From Bacteroidales bacterium (lineage in GTDB: Bacteria; Bacteroidota; Bacteroidia; Bacteroidales; UBA932), in NCBI GenBank assembly GCA_017626355.1, contig JAGAIY010000013.1:62001-126000 (forward strand): DNA of 64,000 nt. The letters run 5' to 3'. A program made the position numbers and the translations under genes. Under the pieces are notes generated by a model. The model made no database searches. It saw nothing but the letters and a program-made list of their open reading frames with translations, and was not told where the DNA came from. Below, in pieces: positions 52,060-60,886 of the stretch. Each line of letters opens with the position of its first letter. Positions within the stretch are counted from its first letter, which is position 1.

Positions 52060-54378
52060 ATGGAAATAAGCATATCGGACGAACTGAATTCAATCATCAA
52101 CTTCTCACGGGAAGAAGCCCTGAGAACGGGCAGCTACGGCATAGCTCCCGACCATATGTTCCTGGGCATCATACGCCACAGGGACAACACCGCCGTCGAC
52201 GCCCTGAGAGGGGCCGTCATCGACATCGACGAAATGAAGCAGTTCATTGACAGCAGGATATTCACCAACGAACACATACCATATTCCGAAATAGACAGGA
52301 TAACCTTCTCGCGAGGAGCGCAGAACGTGCTCAGTTTCGCAATTCTGGAGGCCACGAAGCTGCGAAGCGCCCAGGCATCTTCACAGCACCTCCTTCTCGG
52401 TCTGATGAGGGTATCATCCTATGGAAGGACCTATCTGCAGGACCTCGGAACGGATTACGAGCGCATCTTCAAATATCTCGACAGAAACGAAATGCTGGAC
52501 AAGGACACGGCTGTCCAGGAAGACAAGTCCGGTGAGCAGGAAGAAGAAGCTCCCCAGCTGCGGATCAGAGCCGTCAGCCAGGAGCAGGAGGAAGACAAGG
52601 AACCCAAGCAGTCACCCCTTGAGGAGTTCGGATACGACATAACCCAAGCGGCAAGGGAAGGCAGGCTTGACCCACTTGTGGGCAGGGACGATGAGATAAT
52701 GAGGGTGATACAGATCCTGGGCAGGAGAAAGAAGAACAACCCGATGCTGGTAGGAGACCCCGGGGTCGGAAAATCAGCTATCGTAGAGGGCATAGCCATC
52801 AGGATAGCGTCCGGCGACATTCCTCCGGTTCTTGCAGATAAAAGACTGATATCCTTGGACTTGGGCTCAATTGTGGCCGGAACGAAATACCGCGGTGACT
52901 TTGAAAAGAGGCTCAAATCAATAATACATGAAGTAGCATCGAATCCCAACGTGATACTGTTCATCGACGAGTTCCACACCATAGTCGGTGCAGGCGGAGC
53001 GTCCGGCAGCCTCGATGCCGCCAACATGCTCAAGCCGGCTCTCGCCAGAGGAGAAATCCAGTGCATCGGCGCCACCACTTCAGACGAGTTCAGAAAGATT
53101 GTGGAAAAGGACGGAGCCCTCGACAGAAGATTCCAGAAGATAATGGTGGAGCATGCCGACATCCAGCAGTCAGTCAGCATCCTGACCCGTCTGAAAGACA
53201 ATTACGAGAAGTATCACAATGTAATATATTCATCAGAATCCATCGAGGCATGCGTCAAGATGGCCGACAGGTACATTACGGACAGATGTCTTCCGGACAA
53301 GGCTATCGATGTGATGGACGAGGCGGGATCGATGGTAAGGCTCAAGAATCCGAAGAAGACGGGCAAGGTCACTCCGGAAGATGTAGCTTCAGTCATATCG
53401 AAAATGACAGGCATCCCGTCAGGCAGGATAGCAGAGGGAGAGGGAGCAAAGCTTTTCAGGATGGACAAGGAGCTGATGGCAAGGATAATAGGACAGGACG
53501 AAGCGATAGGAAAGGTAGTCAGGGCCATCAGAAGGAACAGGGCCGGAATAAAGGATCCGAACAAGCCGATCGGCACTTTCATGTTCTTCGGCCCGACAGG
53601 TGTGGGCAAGACTCAGCTTGCGAAGTCAATTGCAGAGTATCTCTTTGATTCCGAGGACAATATGATCAGGCTCGACATGAGCGAGTACATGGAGAAGTTC
53701 AATGTATCGAGACTTATAGGAGCCCCTCCGGGCTATGTCGGTTTCGAGGAAGGAGGACAGCTGAGCGAGCGTGTCAGACGCAAGCCGTATTGTGTCGTCC
53801 TGCTCGACGAAATCGAGAAGGCGCATCCGGACGTGTTCAACATCCTTCTTCAGGTCATGGATGAGGGAAGGTTGACCGACAGCAACGGAAGGACGGTAAG
53901 CTTCAGGAACACTATCCTTATAATGACCTCGAATGTAGGAAGCCGCGAACTTGAGGAATATGGCAACGGAATGGGCTTCAGCACTTCCGTGAAGAACGTG
54001 AACGTCAACCGCAGGAACTTGCTTGAAAAGGCCGTGCGTAAGGCTTTTCCTCCTGAATTCATAAACAGGGTGGACGAACAGGTCTTCTTCAGTTCACTGA
54101 CCAAGGAAGATATCGGACGTATCATAGACATCGAGCTCAAGGACCTCAAGAAACGTGTAAAGGAAGCCGGTTTCGAGCTGAATGTCACCGCCGCTGCCAA
54201 ACGCTTCGTCGCCGATGCCGGATACGATCCTAGCTACGGAGCCAGACCTTTGAAGAGGGCTATCCGGAAGCATATCGAAGATCCTGTTTCAGAGCACATC
54301 ATCACCGGATCCGACACCTTCAGACTCAGGGTAAGCCTGACAAAGGACAAGGAGAGCACGCTGGTGGAATGGGTCTGA
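52060..54378 (+). CDS. Clp ATPase (ClpA/ClpC type) without a middle domain
   Basis: AAA+ unfoldase feeding ClpP. 772 residues: N domain (1-145, Clp repeats), acidic linker (~150-190), D1 with GDPGVGKSAI and DEFHTIVGAGG, D2 with GPTGVGKTQL and LLDEIEKAHPDV. Between them VMDEAGSMVRLKN runs almost directly into VTPEDVASVISKMTG near residue 416, so the coiled-coil M domain of ClpC is missing, as in E. coli ClpA (758). The MGF near residue 637 fits a ClpP-docking loop. Annotated names may read ClpC by similarity. Confidence 0.92.
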   Translation: MEISISDELNSIINFSREEALRTGSYGIAPDHMFLGIIRHRDNTAVDALRGAVIDIDEMKQFIDSRIFTNEHIPYSEIDRITFSRGAQNVLSFAILEATKLRSAQASSQHLLLGLMRVSSYGRTYLQDLGTDYERIFKYLDRNEMLDKDTAVQEDKSGEQEEEAPQLRIRAVSQEQEEDKEPKQSPLEEFGYDITQAAREGRLDPLVGRDDEIMRVIQILGRRKKNNPMLVGDPGVGKSAIVEGIAIRIASGDIPPVLADKRLISLDLGSIVAGTKYRGDFEKRLKSIIHEVASNPNVILFIDEFHTIVGAGGASGSLDAANMLKPALARGEIQCIGATTSDEFRKIVEKDGALDRRFQKIMVEHADIQQSVSILTRLKDNYEKYHNVIYSSESIEACVKMADRYITDRCLPDKAIDVMDEAGSMVRLKNPKKTGKVTPEDVASVISKMTGIPSGRIAEGEGAKLFRMDKELMARIIGQDEAIGKVVRAIRRNRAGIKDPNKPIGTFMFFGPTGVGKTQLAKSIAEYLFDSEDNMIRLDMSEYMEKFNVSRLIGAPPGYVGFEEGGQLSERVRRKPYCVVLLDEIEKAHPDVFNILLQVMDEGRLTDSNGRTVSFRNTILIMTSNVGSRELEEYGNGMGFSTSVKNVNVNRRNLLEKAVRKAFPPEFINRVDEQVFFSSLTKEDIGRIIDIELKDLKKRVKEAGFELNVTAAAKRFVADAGYDPSYGARPLKRAIRKHIEDPVSEHIITGSDTFRLRVSLTKDKESTLVEWV

Positions 54379-54383
54379 AACCA

Positions 54384-54506
54384 TCAGGCCGCGCTTACTC
54401 CAAGGATCTCAAGATCCATCTCATCGATCATATCCAGAAGGGCCTTGTATGAAGACTCGGAAGAAATCATAGTACTGATGTAGGTAAGTGCATTGTCTGT
54501 ATTCAT
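54384..54506 (-). CDS. Small 40-residue ORF with its own promoter
   Basis: Reads MNTDNALTYISTMISSESSY and then a mainly helical, acidic second half ending LEILGVSAA, TGA at 54386-54384. No family recognised. It converges with clp (5-base gap) and has a perfect TACTTTTG 26 bases upstream. An overlapping three-codon ORF (ATG CAG CCA TGA) ends on its start codon. Coding is suggested by position and promoter only. Confidence 0.5.
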   Translation of the reverse strand: MNTDNALTYISTMISSESSYKALLDMIDEMDLEILGVSAA

Positions 54507-54532
54507 GGCTGCATTGTTTTAAAAATCTGATG

Positions 54533-54540
54533 CAAAAGTA
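54533..54540 (-). promoter_or_regulatory. -7 box of the small ORF
   Basis: TACTTTTG on the minus strand, perfect TAnnTTTG; no clear -33 element. Confidence 0.5.
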
Positions 54541-54591
54541 CAGTGCAATTGAGCCAGACTAAGGCACAAGCTATATTAAATTGTAAAAAAA

Positions 54592-55257
54592 ATGACACGA
54601 CTTATAATATTTGACCTTGACGGCACCTTGCTCGACACCATCGACGACCTTGCAGCGGCATGCAACCATGCCTTGACCGCCTGCGGATGCCCGACAAGGG
54701 AAAGGGATGAATACTTCATGCTCGTGGGAAGAGGCATAGACAACCTGTTCCGGGGAGCCTTGCCCGAGGACAGGAGAAGCAGCGCGATGGTGGACAGGAT
54801 GCGCAGTTTCTTCCTCCCCTACTACAACGAGCACAGCTGCGACCTCACCAGGCCATACGAGGGTATAACGGAAATGCTTGACCGGCTTGAGGCGGCAGGA
54901 ATACGCTTTGCAGTAGCTTCCAACAAGTATCAGGCGGGAACCGAAGCTCTTATAGACCGTTTCTTCGGGAAGTACGGCTTCGTCAGCATACTCGGGCAGA
55001 GGGAAGGGAAACCCATCAAGCCGGATCCGCAGATCGTGCTTGAAGCGATGGAAGGTGTGCCGGGAATATCGAAAGAAGAGGTGGTATACTGCGGTGACAG
55101 CGATGTGGACATGCTCACCGGCATCAATGCCGGAGTCAGGACTATCGGCGTGACATGGGGATTCCGGACAAGAGATGAACTGCTGGCGCACAATCCTTGG
55201 CTTCTGGCAGAAAATCCCGGAGAAATATGCGAGGCGATACTGCAAGATATGAAATAA
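54592..55257 (+). CDS. HAD phosphatase, phosphoglycolate phosphatase-like
   Basis: A 221-residue HAD-superfamily enzyme, subfamily IA. Motif I DLDGTLLDT, motif II VASNKY, motif III Lys in KPDP, motif IV GDSDVDMLTG. Probably acts on phosphoglycolate or a similar small phosphate. First of a plus-strand run with the AI-2E-type and esterase genes (gaps of 17 and 3 bases). Confidence 0.9.
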   Translation: MTRLIIFDLDGTLLDTIDDLAAACNHALTACGCPTRERDEYFMLVGRGIDNLFRGALPEDRRSSAMVDRMRSFFLPYYNEHSCDLTRPYEGITEMLDRLEAAGIRFAVASNKYQAGTEALIDRFFGKYGFVSILGQREGKPIKPDPQIVLEAMEGVPGISKEEVVYCGDSDVDMLTGINAGVRTIGVTWGFRTRDELLAHNPWLLAENPGEICEAILQDMK

Positions 55258-55274
55258 AAATCTAACTTTACGCC

Positions 55275-56441
55275 ATGGAACAGAACGAAAGATACGTAGA
55301 CAAGCTTGCCAAATACATCCTGCTCGCGGCAGGAATCGCTCTGATCGGGGCGATATGCTGGTATTTCAGGAACATTCTCATCTATATTCTTGCTGCTGTC
55401 GTGGTGTCACTCATAAGCAAGCCTGTAATGAAGATGCTGAAAAAGGTGCACATCAAGGGGCGAAGGCTCCCTGACTGGGTGCTTGCAGCATCTACCCTTA
55501 TTGTCGTCCTCGTTCTGCTGCTTGCAGTCATAACGATGATAATACCTATAGTTTCCGGAATAGTCAAGGGCATATCGATAAGCAGCATCGAAAGCGCGGC
55601 AGGACAGATTGCCGTTCCTCTTGCCAACCTGAACGAAATGCTGAGAAACGCATTCCCGAGCCTCGGACACGACTTCAGGATAGAGATGGCTGTTCTCGCA
55701 GAAATCCAGAAGCTGTTCGATGTATCGAAGGTGTCATCAATGATCGGTTCGGCGACATCCTTCCTCTCAAGCTTCGGCATAGGACTCTTCTCAGTAGTAT
55801 TCATCGGTTTCTTCTTCATAAAGGACGATGACCTTTTCACCCACATCATTACAGCCCTTGTTCCCGACAAGCATGAGAAGAATGCGGCCGAGGCCATTTC
55901 CGACATAGGCTACCTTCTTTCAAGATACTTCATCGGAGTCCTCATCGAGGTGACCGGAGTCGCCCTGATCAACTTCCTGGGACTCTGGCTGATAGCGCGG
56001 CTCGGCATAAACGCAGCCTTGGGAATAGCCTTCCTTACAGGCATACTGAACATAATCCCTTATGTGGGACCTCTTCTGGGAGGAGCCCTGGGTACGATAC
56101 TCGGTCTCATACTCAAGTACAGCAGCGCCGTGCCGATAGGTCTGGACGTGAGTTTCTGGACCTTCACAGTGATCCTAATCGCGATATTCTGCTTCACACA
56201 GCTTATCGACAACTTCCTGTATCAGCCGGTGATCTATTCTACAAGCATCAAATCCACTCCGCTCGAAATATTCATAGTCCTGCTCATCGTAGGACATATA
56301 GGAGGGCCGCTTTCGATGATTGTCGCCATACCTTGCTATACGGTGATACGAGTCATTGCATTCAGGTTCTTCAGGCATATAAAGGCAATCCGGAGGCTTA
56401 TACCATCCGAAAGACTTATAACAGACAACAGAAACGACTGA
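55275..56441 (+). CDS. AI-2E family (PerM/TqsA-like) transporter
   Basis: A 388-residue membrane protein with two N-terminal hydrophobic segments, a soluble stretch (~105-150) and about five more segments, matching the family order (GFFFIKDDD, ILNIIPYVGPLLGGALGTIL, PLSMIVAIPCYTVI). E. coli TqsA exports AI-2; others exchange ions. No luxS is nearby, so a signalling role is not implied. Confidence 0.9.
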   Translation: MEQNERYVDKLAKYILLAAGIALIGAICWYFRNILIYILAAVVVSLISKPVMKMLKKVHIKGRRLPDWVLAASTLIVVLVLLLAVITMIIPIVSGIVKGISISSIESAAGQIAVPLANLNEMLRNAFPSLGHDFRIEMAVLAEIQKLFDVSKVSSMIGSATSFLSSFGIGLFSVVFIGFFFIKDDDLFTHIITALVPDKHEKNAAEAISDIGYLLSRYFIGVLIEVTGVALINFLGLWLIARLGINAALGIAFLTGILNIIPYVGPLLGGALGTILGLILKYSSAVPIGLDVSFWTFTVILIAIFCFTQLIDNFLYQPVIYSTSIKSTPLEIFIVLLIVGHIGGPLSMIVAIPCYTVIRVIAFRFFRHIKAIRRLIPSERLITDNRND

Positions 56442-56444
56442 CGT

Positions 56445-57395
56445 ATGAAAAGGAGATTACTGACCATTGCATCCGCTGTATTTGCGGCCCTGCTGTGCTG
56501 CACGGAAATCCGTGCACAGGAAATTGAACCTGACGGCACCTACATGTTCGTCCAGAGAGACACATGTGACCTTTACCTCGATCTGTACAGACCGACCCAA
56601 GGCAGCCGGACGACATACAACGGCAAGACGAAGCCGACCATCATCTTCATGTTCGGCGGAGGTTTCACTTCCGGTGTCAGGGACAATCCGAGATATAAGA
56701 TCTGGTTCAAGCAGATGAACGACCTTGGATACGGAATCATATCCATCGACTACCGTCTGGGACTGAAAGGAAGCGACAAGGTCGGAGTCGCTCAGGTCAA
56801 TGTGCTGGACAAGGCCATACACATGGCTGTCGAGGATCTCTTCAGCGCGACCAACTTCATCATAGAGAATGCCGAGCAGCTCGGAGTAGAACCTGACAAT
56901 CTCGTGATAAGCGGCTCTTCTGCCGGTGCAATATCCGTAATGCAGGCTGAATATGAGCTTGCAAACCGCACCTCATGGGCCCAGGTCCTTCCTGAAGACT
57001 TCAGATATGCCGGAGTCATGTCATTCGCAGGAGCTATCCTGTCCAGAGAGGGAAAGGTCGATTACAAAAGAACTCCGGCCCCTACCCTCATGCTGCATGG
57101 TACAGCTGACAAGGTCGTGCCTTACAAGCAGATCAAGGTCTTCAACCTCGGCTTCTTCGGAGGCGGAAAGCTTGTCAGGAGATTCGAGAAATTCGGATTC
57201 AACTACAACATGTACCACTTCCTTGACAAGGGTCACATAATAGCAGATGCCATGAGGATGACGACTGACCTTCAGGAGATGTTCATCGAGAACAACATTA
57301 TGCGCGGAGATGCAAGAGTGGTGGAAGCCCTCATCGATGACCCGAACATAGAAAACCAAGGAGTACAGTCCAGAAAGGAACTTTACAGTAAATGA
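56445..57395 (+). CDS. Secreted alpha/beta-hydrolase, carboxylesterase-like
   Basis: A 316-residue enzyme with signal peptide (to about EIRAQ). Oxyanion loop FMFGGGFTSG, nucleophile in SGSSAGAIS, Asp in HGTADKVVP and His in DKGHIIAD make a complete triad, as in BD-FAE/acetyl-xylan-esterase-type proteins. A polysaccharide or xenobiotic ester is possible. It follows the transporter gene after 3 bases. Confidence 0.87.
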   Translation: MKRRLLTIASAVFAALLCCTEIRAQEIEPDGTYMFVQRDTCDLYLDLYRPTQGSRTTYNGKTKPTIIFMFGGGFTSGVRDNPRYKIWFKQMNDLGYGIISIDYRLGLKGSDKVGVAQVNVLDKAIHMAVEDLFSATNFIIENAEQLGVEPDNLVISGSSAGAISVMQAEYELANRTSWAQVLPEDFRYAGVMSFAGAILSREGKVDYKRTPAPTLMLHGTADKVVPYKQIKVFNLGFFGGGKLVRRFEKFGFNYNMYHFLDKGHIIADAMRMTTDLQEMFIENNIMRGDARVVEALIDDPNIENQGVQSRKELYSK

Positions 57396-57437
57396 TAGAA
57401 GAATGAGCAGGCACCTGTGCGCCTGCTCATTCTTCTA
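57396..57437. terminator. Terminator between the esterase and udp
   Basis: Perfect 17-bp stem (57396-57412 with 57421-57437), 8-base loop. The right arm ends on the udp stop codon (57437-57435). There is no long T-run, but the arms end TTCTTCTA. Confidence 0.7.
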
Positions 57438-58304
57438 TTCAGCAAGTTTCTCAAGGCAAAGCTCAATGAGCTTTCTCACCTGTGGCTTGTAGTCAGGATT
57501 GCTCGCCTTGTGGTGACGGTGGGCGATGATGCAGCAGACTGTGCCGGCATTATGGCCCAGATGGGCTGCTATTCCCGCTATCGCCGAACCTTCCATTTCA
57601 AAATTCGTGACCCTTTCATCGCCGAAACGGAAGCTCTCGAAAGTATCGAGCATGTCAGGCATTGCAAGAGGCATGCGCAGGACACGGCCCTGAGGGCCGT
57701 AGAAGCCCGATGCGGCAATGGTCATACCCTTGACCGTGCAGTCCTTGAACCTTTCGATCATCTTCTCACCCGCCCTTACAAAATAAGGGTCTGGAAGATG
57801 TCTGTTCCATCCCGTATGCTTCTTGAAAGCCTCCTCAATGTCGGTCAGAGCGACTTTGTCCCTGTCTGCATACCAGTTGAGGAGTCCGTCACATCCCACA
57901 GAAATGTGGGAGAATACAAATGCTCCCAACGGGATATCCGGCTGTATGGCACCGGAGGTTCCTATACGGAGAATGTTCAATGTGCGATGCTCCGGTTTCA
58001 CTTCCCTCGTCAGGAAGTCGACGTTAGCAAGAGCATCCAGCTCGTTCATCACAATGTCGATGTTGTCTGTTCCAATTCCGGTAGACAGGACCGTCATCCT
58101 GACTCCCTTGTATTTTCCGGTAACGGAAACAAATTCACGTGACTGATGCCTGAACTCCTTTTCATCGAGGTATTCGGCAATCATGTCAACCCTGCCGGGA
58201 TCACCCACAAGAATCACATTGTCTGCGAGTTCCTCAGGACGGAGGTGAAGATGGAATACCGAGCCGTCCGAGTTGATTATAAGTTCTGATTCCGCTATTC
58301 TCAT
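57435..58304 (-). CDS. udp: Nucleoside phosphorylase, probably uridine phosphorylase
   Basis: Splits uridine (or a related nucleoside) with phosphate for salvage. 289 residues, NP-I family: VGDPGRVDMIAEYL phosphate loop, STGIGTDN, RIGTSGAIQ, and FEMEGSAIAG ribose site. Uridine specificity is the best guess; purine nucleosides are not excluded. Confidence 0.87.
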   Translation of the reverse strand: MRIAESELIINSDGSVFHLHLRPEELADNVILVGDPGRVDMIAEYLDEKEFRHQSREFVSVTGKYKGVRMTVLSTGIGTDNIDIVMNELDALANVDFLTREVKPEHRTLNILRIGTSGAIQPDIPLGAFVFSHISVGCDGLLNWYADRDKVALTDIEEAFKKHTGWNRHLPDPYFVRAGEKMIERFKDCTVKGMTIAASGFYGPQGRVLRMPLAMPDMLDTFESFRFGDERVTNFEMEGSAIAGIAAHLGHNAGTVCCIIAHRHHKASNPDYKPQVRKLIELCLEKLAE

Positions 58305-58320
58305 AATGTCAATATTTTCC

Positions 58321-58328
58321 CAAATATA
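58321..58328 (-). promoter_or_regulatory. -7 box of udp
   Basis: TATATTTG on the minus strand, perfect match, 16 bases before the ATG. Confidence 0.6.
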
Positions 58329-58349
58329 GTTTTTTCTTGTGAAATTTCC

Positions 58350-58357
58350 TACTTTTG
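58350..58357 (+). promoter_or_regulatory. -7 box of the DUF4293 gene
   Basis: TACTTTTG. An in-frame TTG start at 58355 lies inside it, so the ATG at 58385 is used. Confidence 0.6.
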
Positions 58358-58384
58358 CCTGCCTATAACAAAAACATTACCATC

Positions 58385-58828
58385 ATGTGGCAAAGAATCC
58401 AGACATTATACATAGGAATAGCGACAGGACTCATAGCATCTTTGTTCTTCTGCAACATCGCATCGATCATCGGTCCTGAAGGCGAAGAGATAGGAATCAG
58501 GTATTATGAGAAATCCTCGTTCCTTGTCCTGATGATAATGATGCTCACCGCCCATGTCTGCGCTCTTTTCAGCTACAAGTCATGGGCCCTGCAGGCCAGA
58601 GTATGCATGCTGGCCTGTCTGCTGGCCTTGGGCTTTCAGATCTGGCTGGGAATAGACTTCATCCGTTTCCGCAATGATATGGTCTTCAACATCACCGGAG
58701 TATTCCCTCTGGCCTGCGTGATCCTCGACATCCTGGCTTCACGGGCCGCAATGGTAGATCAGCTTACGCTCTCTGCCATAGGCAGCGCACGCAGGGTAAG
58801 GAAAAACAGGAGGAAAAGGAATCAGTAA
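58385..58828 (+). CDS. DUF4293 membrane protein
   Basis: A 147-residue protein with four membrane segments. The start MWQRIQTLYIGIATGLIASL is the signature of this small Bacteroidota family; function unknown. The last 7 bases overlap the convergent LytTR gene. Confidence 0.88.
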   Translation: MWQRIQTLYIGIATGLIASLFFCNIASIIGPEGEEIGIRYYEKSSFLVLMIMMLTAHVCALFSYKSWALQARVCMLACLLALGFQIWLGIDFIRFRNDMVFNITGVFPLACVILDILASRAAMVDQLTLSAIGSARRVRKNRRKRNQ

Positions 58829-59706
58829 TCGATAGGTTCAAGAAGAGGTGATTCGCCTGTAAAGTGACTGAGAACCGTATCCGTATAGGTCTTGGTCACG
58901 GTCAACGGCTGTATAGCCTCATTGTCAAGTTCAAGAAGATAGCCCTCGCTTTCCTTGCGGAGGACCTTGACCTTCTTTATGTTCACGATATATTTTCTGT
59001 GGCATCTCACAAGTCCGCTGTCCTTGAAGCTCTCCTCAACGGTCTTGAGGCGGCAGCGCAGCATGTACTGTTTCAGCTCACCTTTGCTGTCAGTATACCA
59101 TACCTTTATGTAATTGTCATCAGACTCTATGTAATACAGATTCTCCGGGCTGAGAGACATCTTGAGCGAGCCGCTGTTGTCGAACAGGGTTATCTTCTGA
59201 GTCTCAGGCTTCACCGGTTCGTCGGTCACCACGTTCTCATAGCTCATGAGACGGATGGTGTTGTTCTTGTCTATGATCGCGAAATACATTCCGGCGATCA
59301 GATAAGGGACTCCGAGAGCTATGGTTCCGTATAGAAGCGCACGCCCTAATATATGCAAGGCCGTATCTCCGGCAACCTCCGTCACATCCACCGTGAGCAC
59401 GGTATAGACAGCGCTTATAGTCATGATTTCCATTATGCACCACAGCGTATACCCCACATAGGTCATCTCGAAAAGAGTCTTCGACCTGTACATGAGCATA
59501 CGGCTCGCTATAAGGATAAGGATCGACACTGCGACGAAGATCACAGTACGGATAAACATTACGGAATTACCGAGGCCGAACCAGGCCGTATCCGAAAACG
59601 GGATATAGATATTAAGGAACACCACGGCAAAAAGGACAGCAAAAGTCACTGTTCCTATCAGCTGATACTTGCCAAGAAGGTATCCCGGAAGTTTCTGGTT
59701 TTTCAT
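58822..59706 (-). CDS. LytTR-domain regulator with membrane N-terminus
   Basis: A 294-residue protein: four membrane segments (to about residue 155), a linker, then a LytTR DNA-binding domain (SLSPENLYYIESDDNYIKVW, LRCRLKTVEESFKDSGLVRC, HRKYIVNIKKVKVLRK). The ATG at 59706 is used; the ATG at 59727 would lie at or before the predicted transcription start. Target and signal are unknown. Confidence 0.88.
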   Translation of the reverse strand: MKNQKLPGYLLGKYQLIGTVTFAVLFAVVFLNIYIPFSDTAWFGLGNSVMFIRTVIFVAVSILILIASRMLMYRSKTLFEMTYVGYTLWCIMEIMTISAVYTVLTVDVTEVAGDTALHILGRALLYGTIALGVPYLIAGMYFAIIDKNNTIRLMSYENVVTDEPVKPETQKITLFDNSGSLKMSLSPENLYYIESDDNYIKVWYTDSKGELKQYMLRCRLKTVEESFKDSGLVRCHRKYIVNIKKVKVLRKESEGYLLELDNEAIQPLTVTKTYTDTVLSHFTGESPLLEPIDY

Positions 59707-59729
59707 CTTATTCGTAGGTTTTAGCATTG

Positions 59730-59760
59730 CGAAGTTAGAAATTTTACCACAAATAACAAA
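59730..59760 (-). promoter_or_regulatory. Promoter of the LytTR gene
   Basis: -33 TTTG (59757-59760), 19-base spacer, -7 TAACTTCG (59730-59737; one mismatch). Confidence 0.5.
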
Positions 59761-59850
59761 AAAACGCCACGCCCGGAAGCCGCTTCTGCCGCTTTGCCAA
59801 CAGTATCATCAACCTCGCCACAATAATTTTATCCTGTTGAAAGTCAGGAA

Positions 59851-59858
59851 TAATTTTG
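59851..59858 (+). promoter_or_regulatory. -7 box of fabH
   Basis: TAATTTTG, perfect match, 26 bases before the ATG. Confidence 0.55.
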
Positions 59859-59884
59859 CAGCGTACTAAAAAAAACCGGACAAG

Positions 59885-60832
59885 ATGAAAATTATCGGAA
59901 CAGGAAGCGTGCTTCCTAAGAAAATCGTAACAAATGACATGCTTTCAGAGTTTCTGGATACGAGCGACGAATGGATCTCGACCAGAACAGGAGTCAGGTC
60001 CAGACATGTGATATCTGACGAGAGACTCGAAGACATGGCAACAGAAGCGGCCTTGAAGGCTCTGGACAGCGCCGGGATGAAGGCTGCAGATCTTGACTAC
60101 ATAATATGCTCGAATGTAGTGAACGAATACATAACTCCACAGCTGAGCTGCATAATTCAAGGAGGGATCGGCGCCACATGCCCGTGCATTGACATCAACT
60201 GCGCATGCGCAGGATTCATCTATGCCCTGCAGATCGCAGAATCCTTCAACATAGCCGGCACCGTCCGCAATGTGCTCATCGTGTGTGCAGAAGAACCTAC
60301 AAGAATGACAGACTGGAGCGACAGACGGACCTGCGTCCTTTTCGGAGACGGTGTCGGAGCGGCAGTCCTCACGGAAGGAAGCAACATCAGGGGATTCAGG
60401 ATGTCAGCCTCAAGCGCAACCGACAAGCTTTGGCAGTACAGGACCCTCCAGCCCACACCGTACATCACAAAGGAGGAAAAGGACGTACCCCTTCAGATGA
60501 AAGGTCAGGATGTATTCAAGTTCGCCGTAAAGGCGTCTTCGACCGACATAACCAGACTGCTGAAAGACAACGGTCTGAAGGCATCGGATGTTGACCATGT
60601 CCTCCTGCATCAGGCCAACATCCGTATAATCAACGCCATACGGGACTTTCTCGGTCTTGAGGATGACAAATTTCCATCCAACATTGCAGACCATGGCAAC
60701 TCATCCAGTTCCTCCTGCCCTATCCTTCTGGACGAATGCAGCAGGAAAGGCCTTTTCAAGCCCGGAGACAGGATTGTCATGAGTGCTTTCGGTGCAGGAT
60801 TTGTTTCCGGAGCAGTCCTGTTGGAATGGTAA
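59885..60832 (+). CDS. fabH: 3-oxoacyl-ACP synthase III
   Basis: Condenses acyl-CoA with malonyl-ACP to begin fatty-acid synthesis. 315 residues. The Cys-His-Asn triad is visible: Cys in NCACAGF, His in LLHQANIRI, Asn in HGNSSSSS. Substrate choice (acetyl or branched starter) cannot be read. fabK follows after a 54-base gap containing its own -7 box. Confidence 0.96.
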   Translation: MKIIGTGSVLPKKIVTNDMLSEFLDTSDEWISTRTGVRSRHVISDERLEDMATEAALKALDSAGMKAADLDYIICSNVVNEYITPQLSCIIQGGIGATCPCIDINCACAGFIYALQIAESFNIAGTVRNVLIVCAEEPTRMTDWSDRRTCVLFGDGVGAAVLTEGSNIRGFRMSASSATDKLWQYRTLQPTPYITKEEKDVPLQMKGQDVFKFAVKASSTDITRLLKDNGLKASDVDHVLLHQANIRIINAIRDFLGLEDDKFPSNIADHGNSSSSSCPILLDECSRKGLFKPGDRIVMSAFGAGFVSGAVLLEW

Positions 60833-60838
60833 ATTTAT

Positions 60839-60846
60839 TATATTTG
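60839..60846 (+). promoter_or_regulatory. -7 box of the fabK-fabF-fabZ run
   Basis: TATATTTG, 7 bases after the fabH stop and about 40 bases before the fabK ATG. Confidence 0.5.
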
Positions 60847-60886
60847 TAGTTTATGAATGAATAATTGAAAATAAGGACGGATAAAT

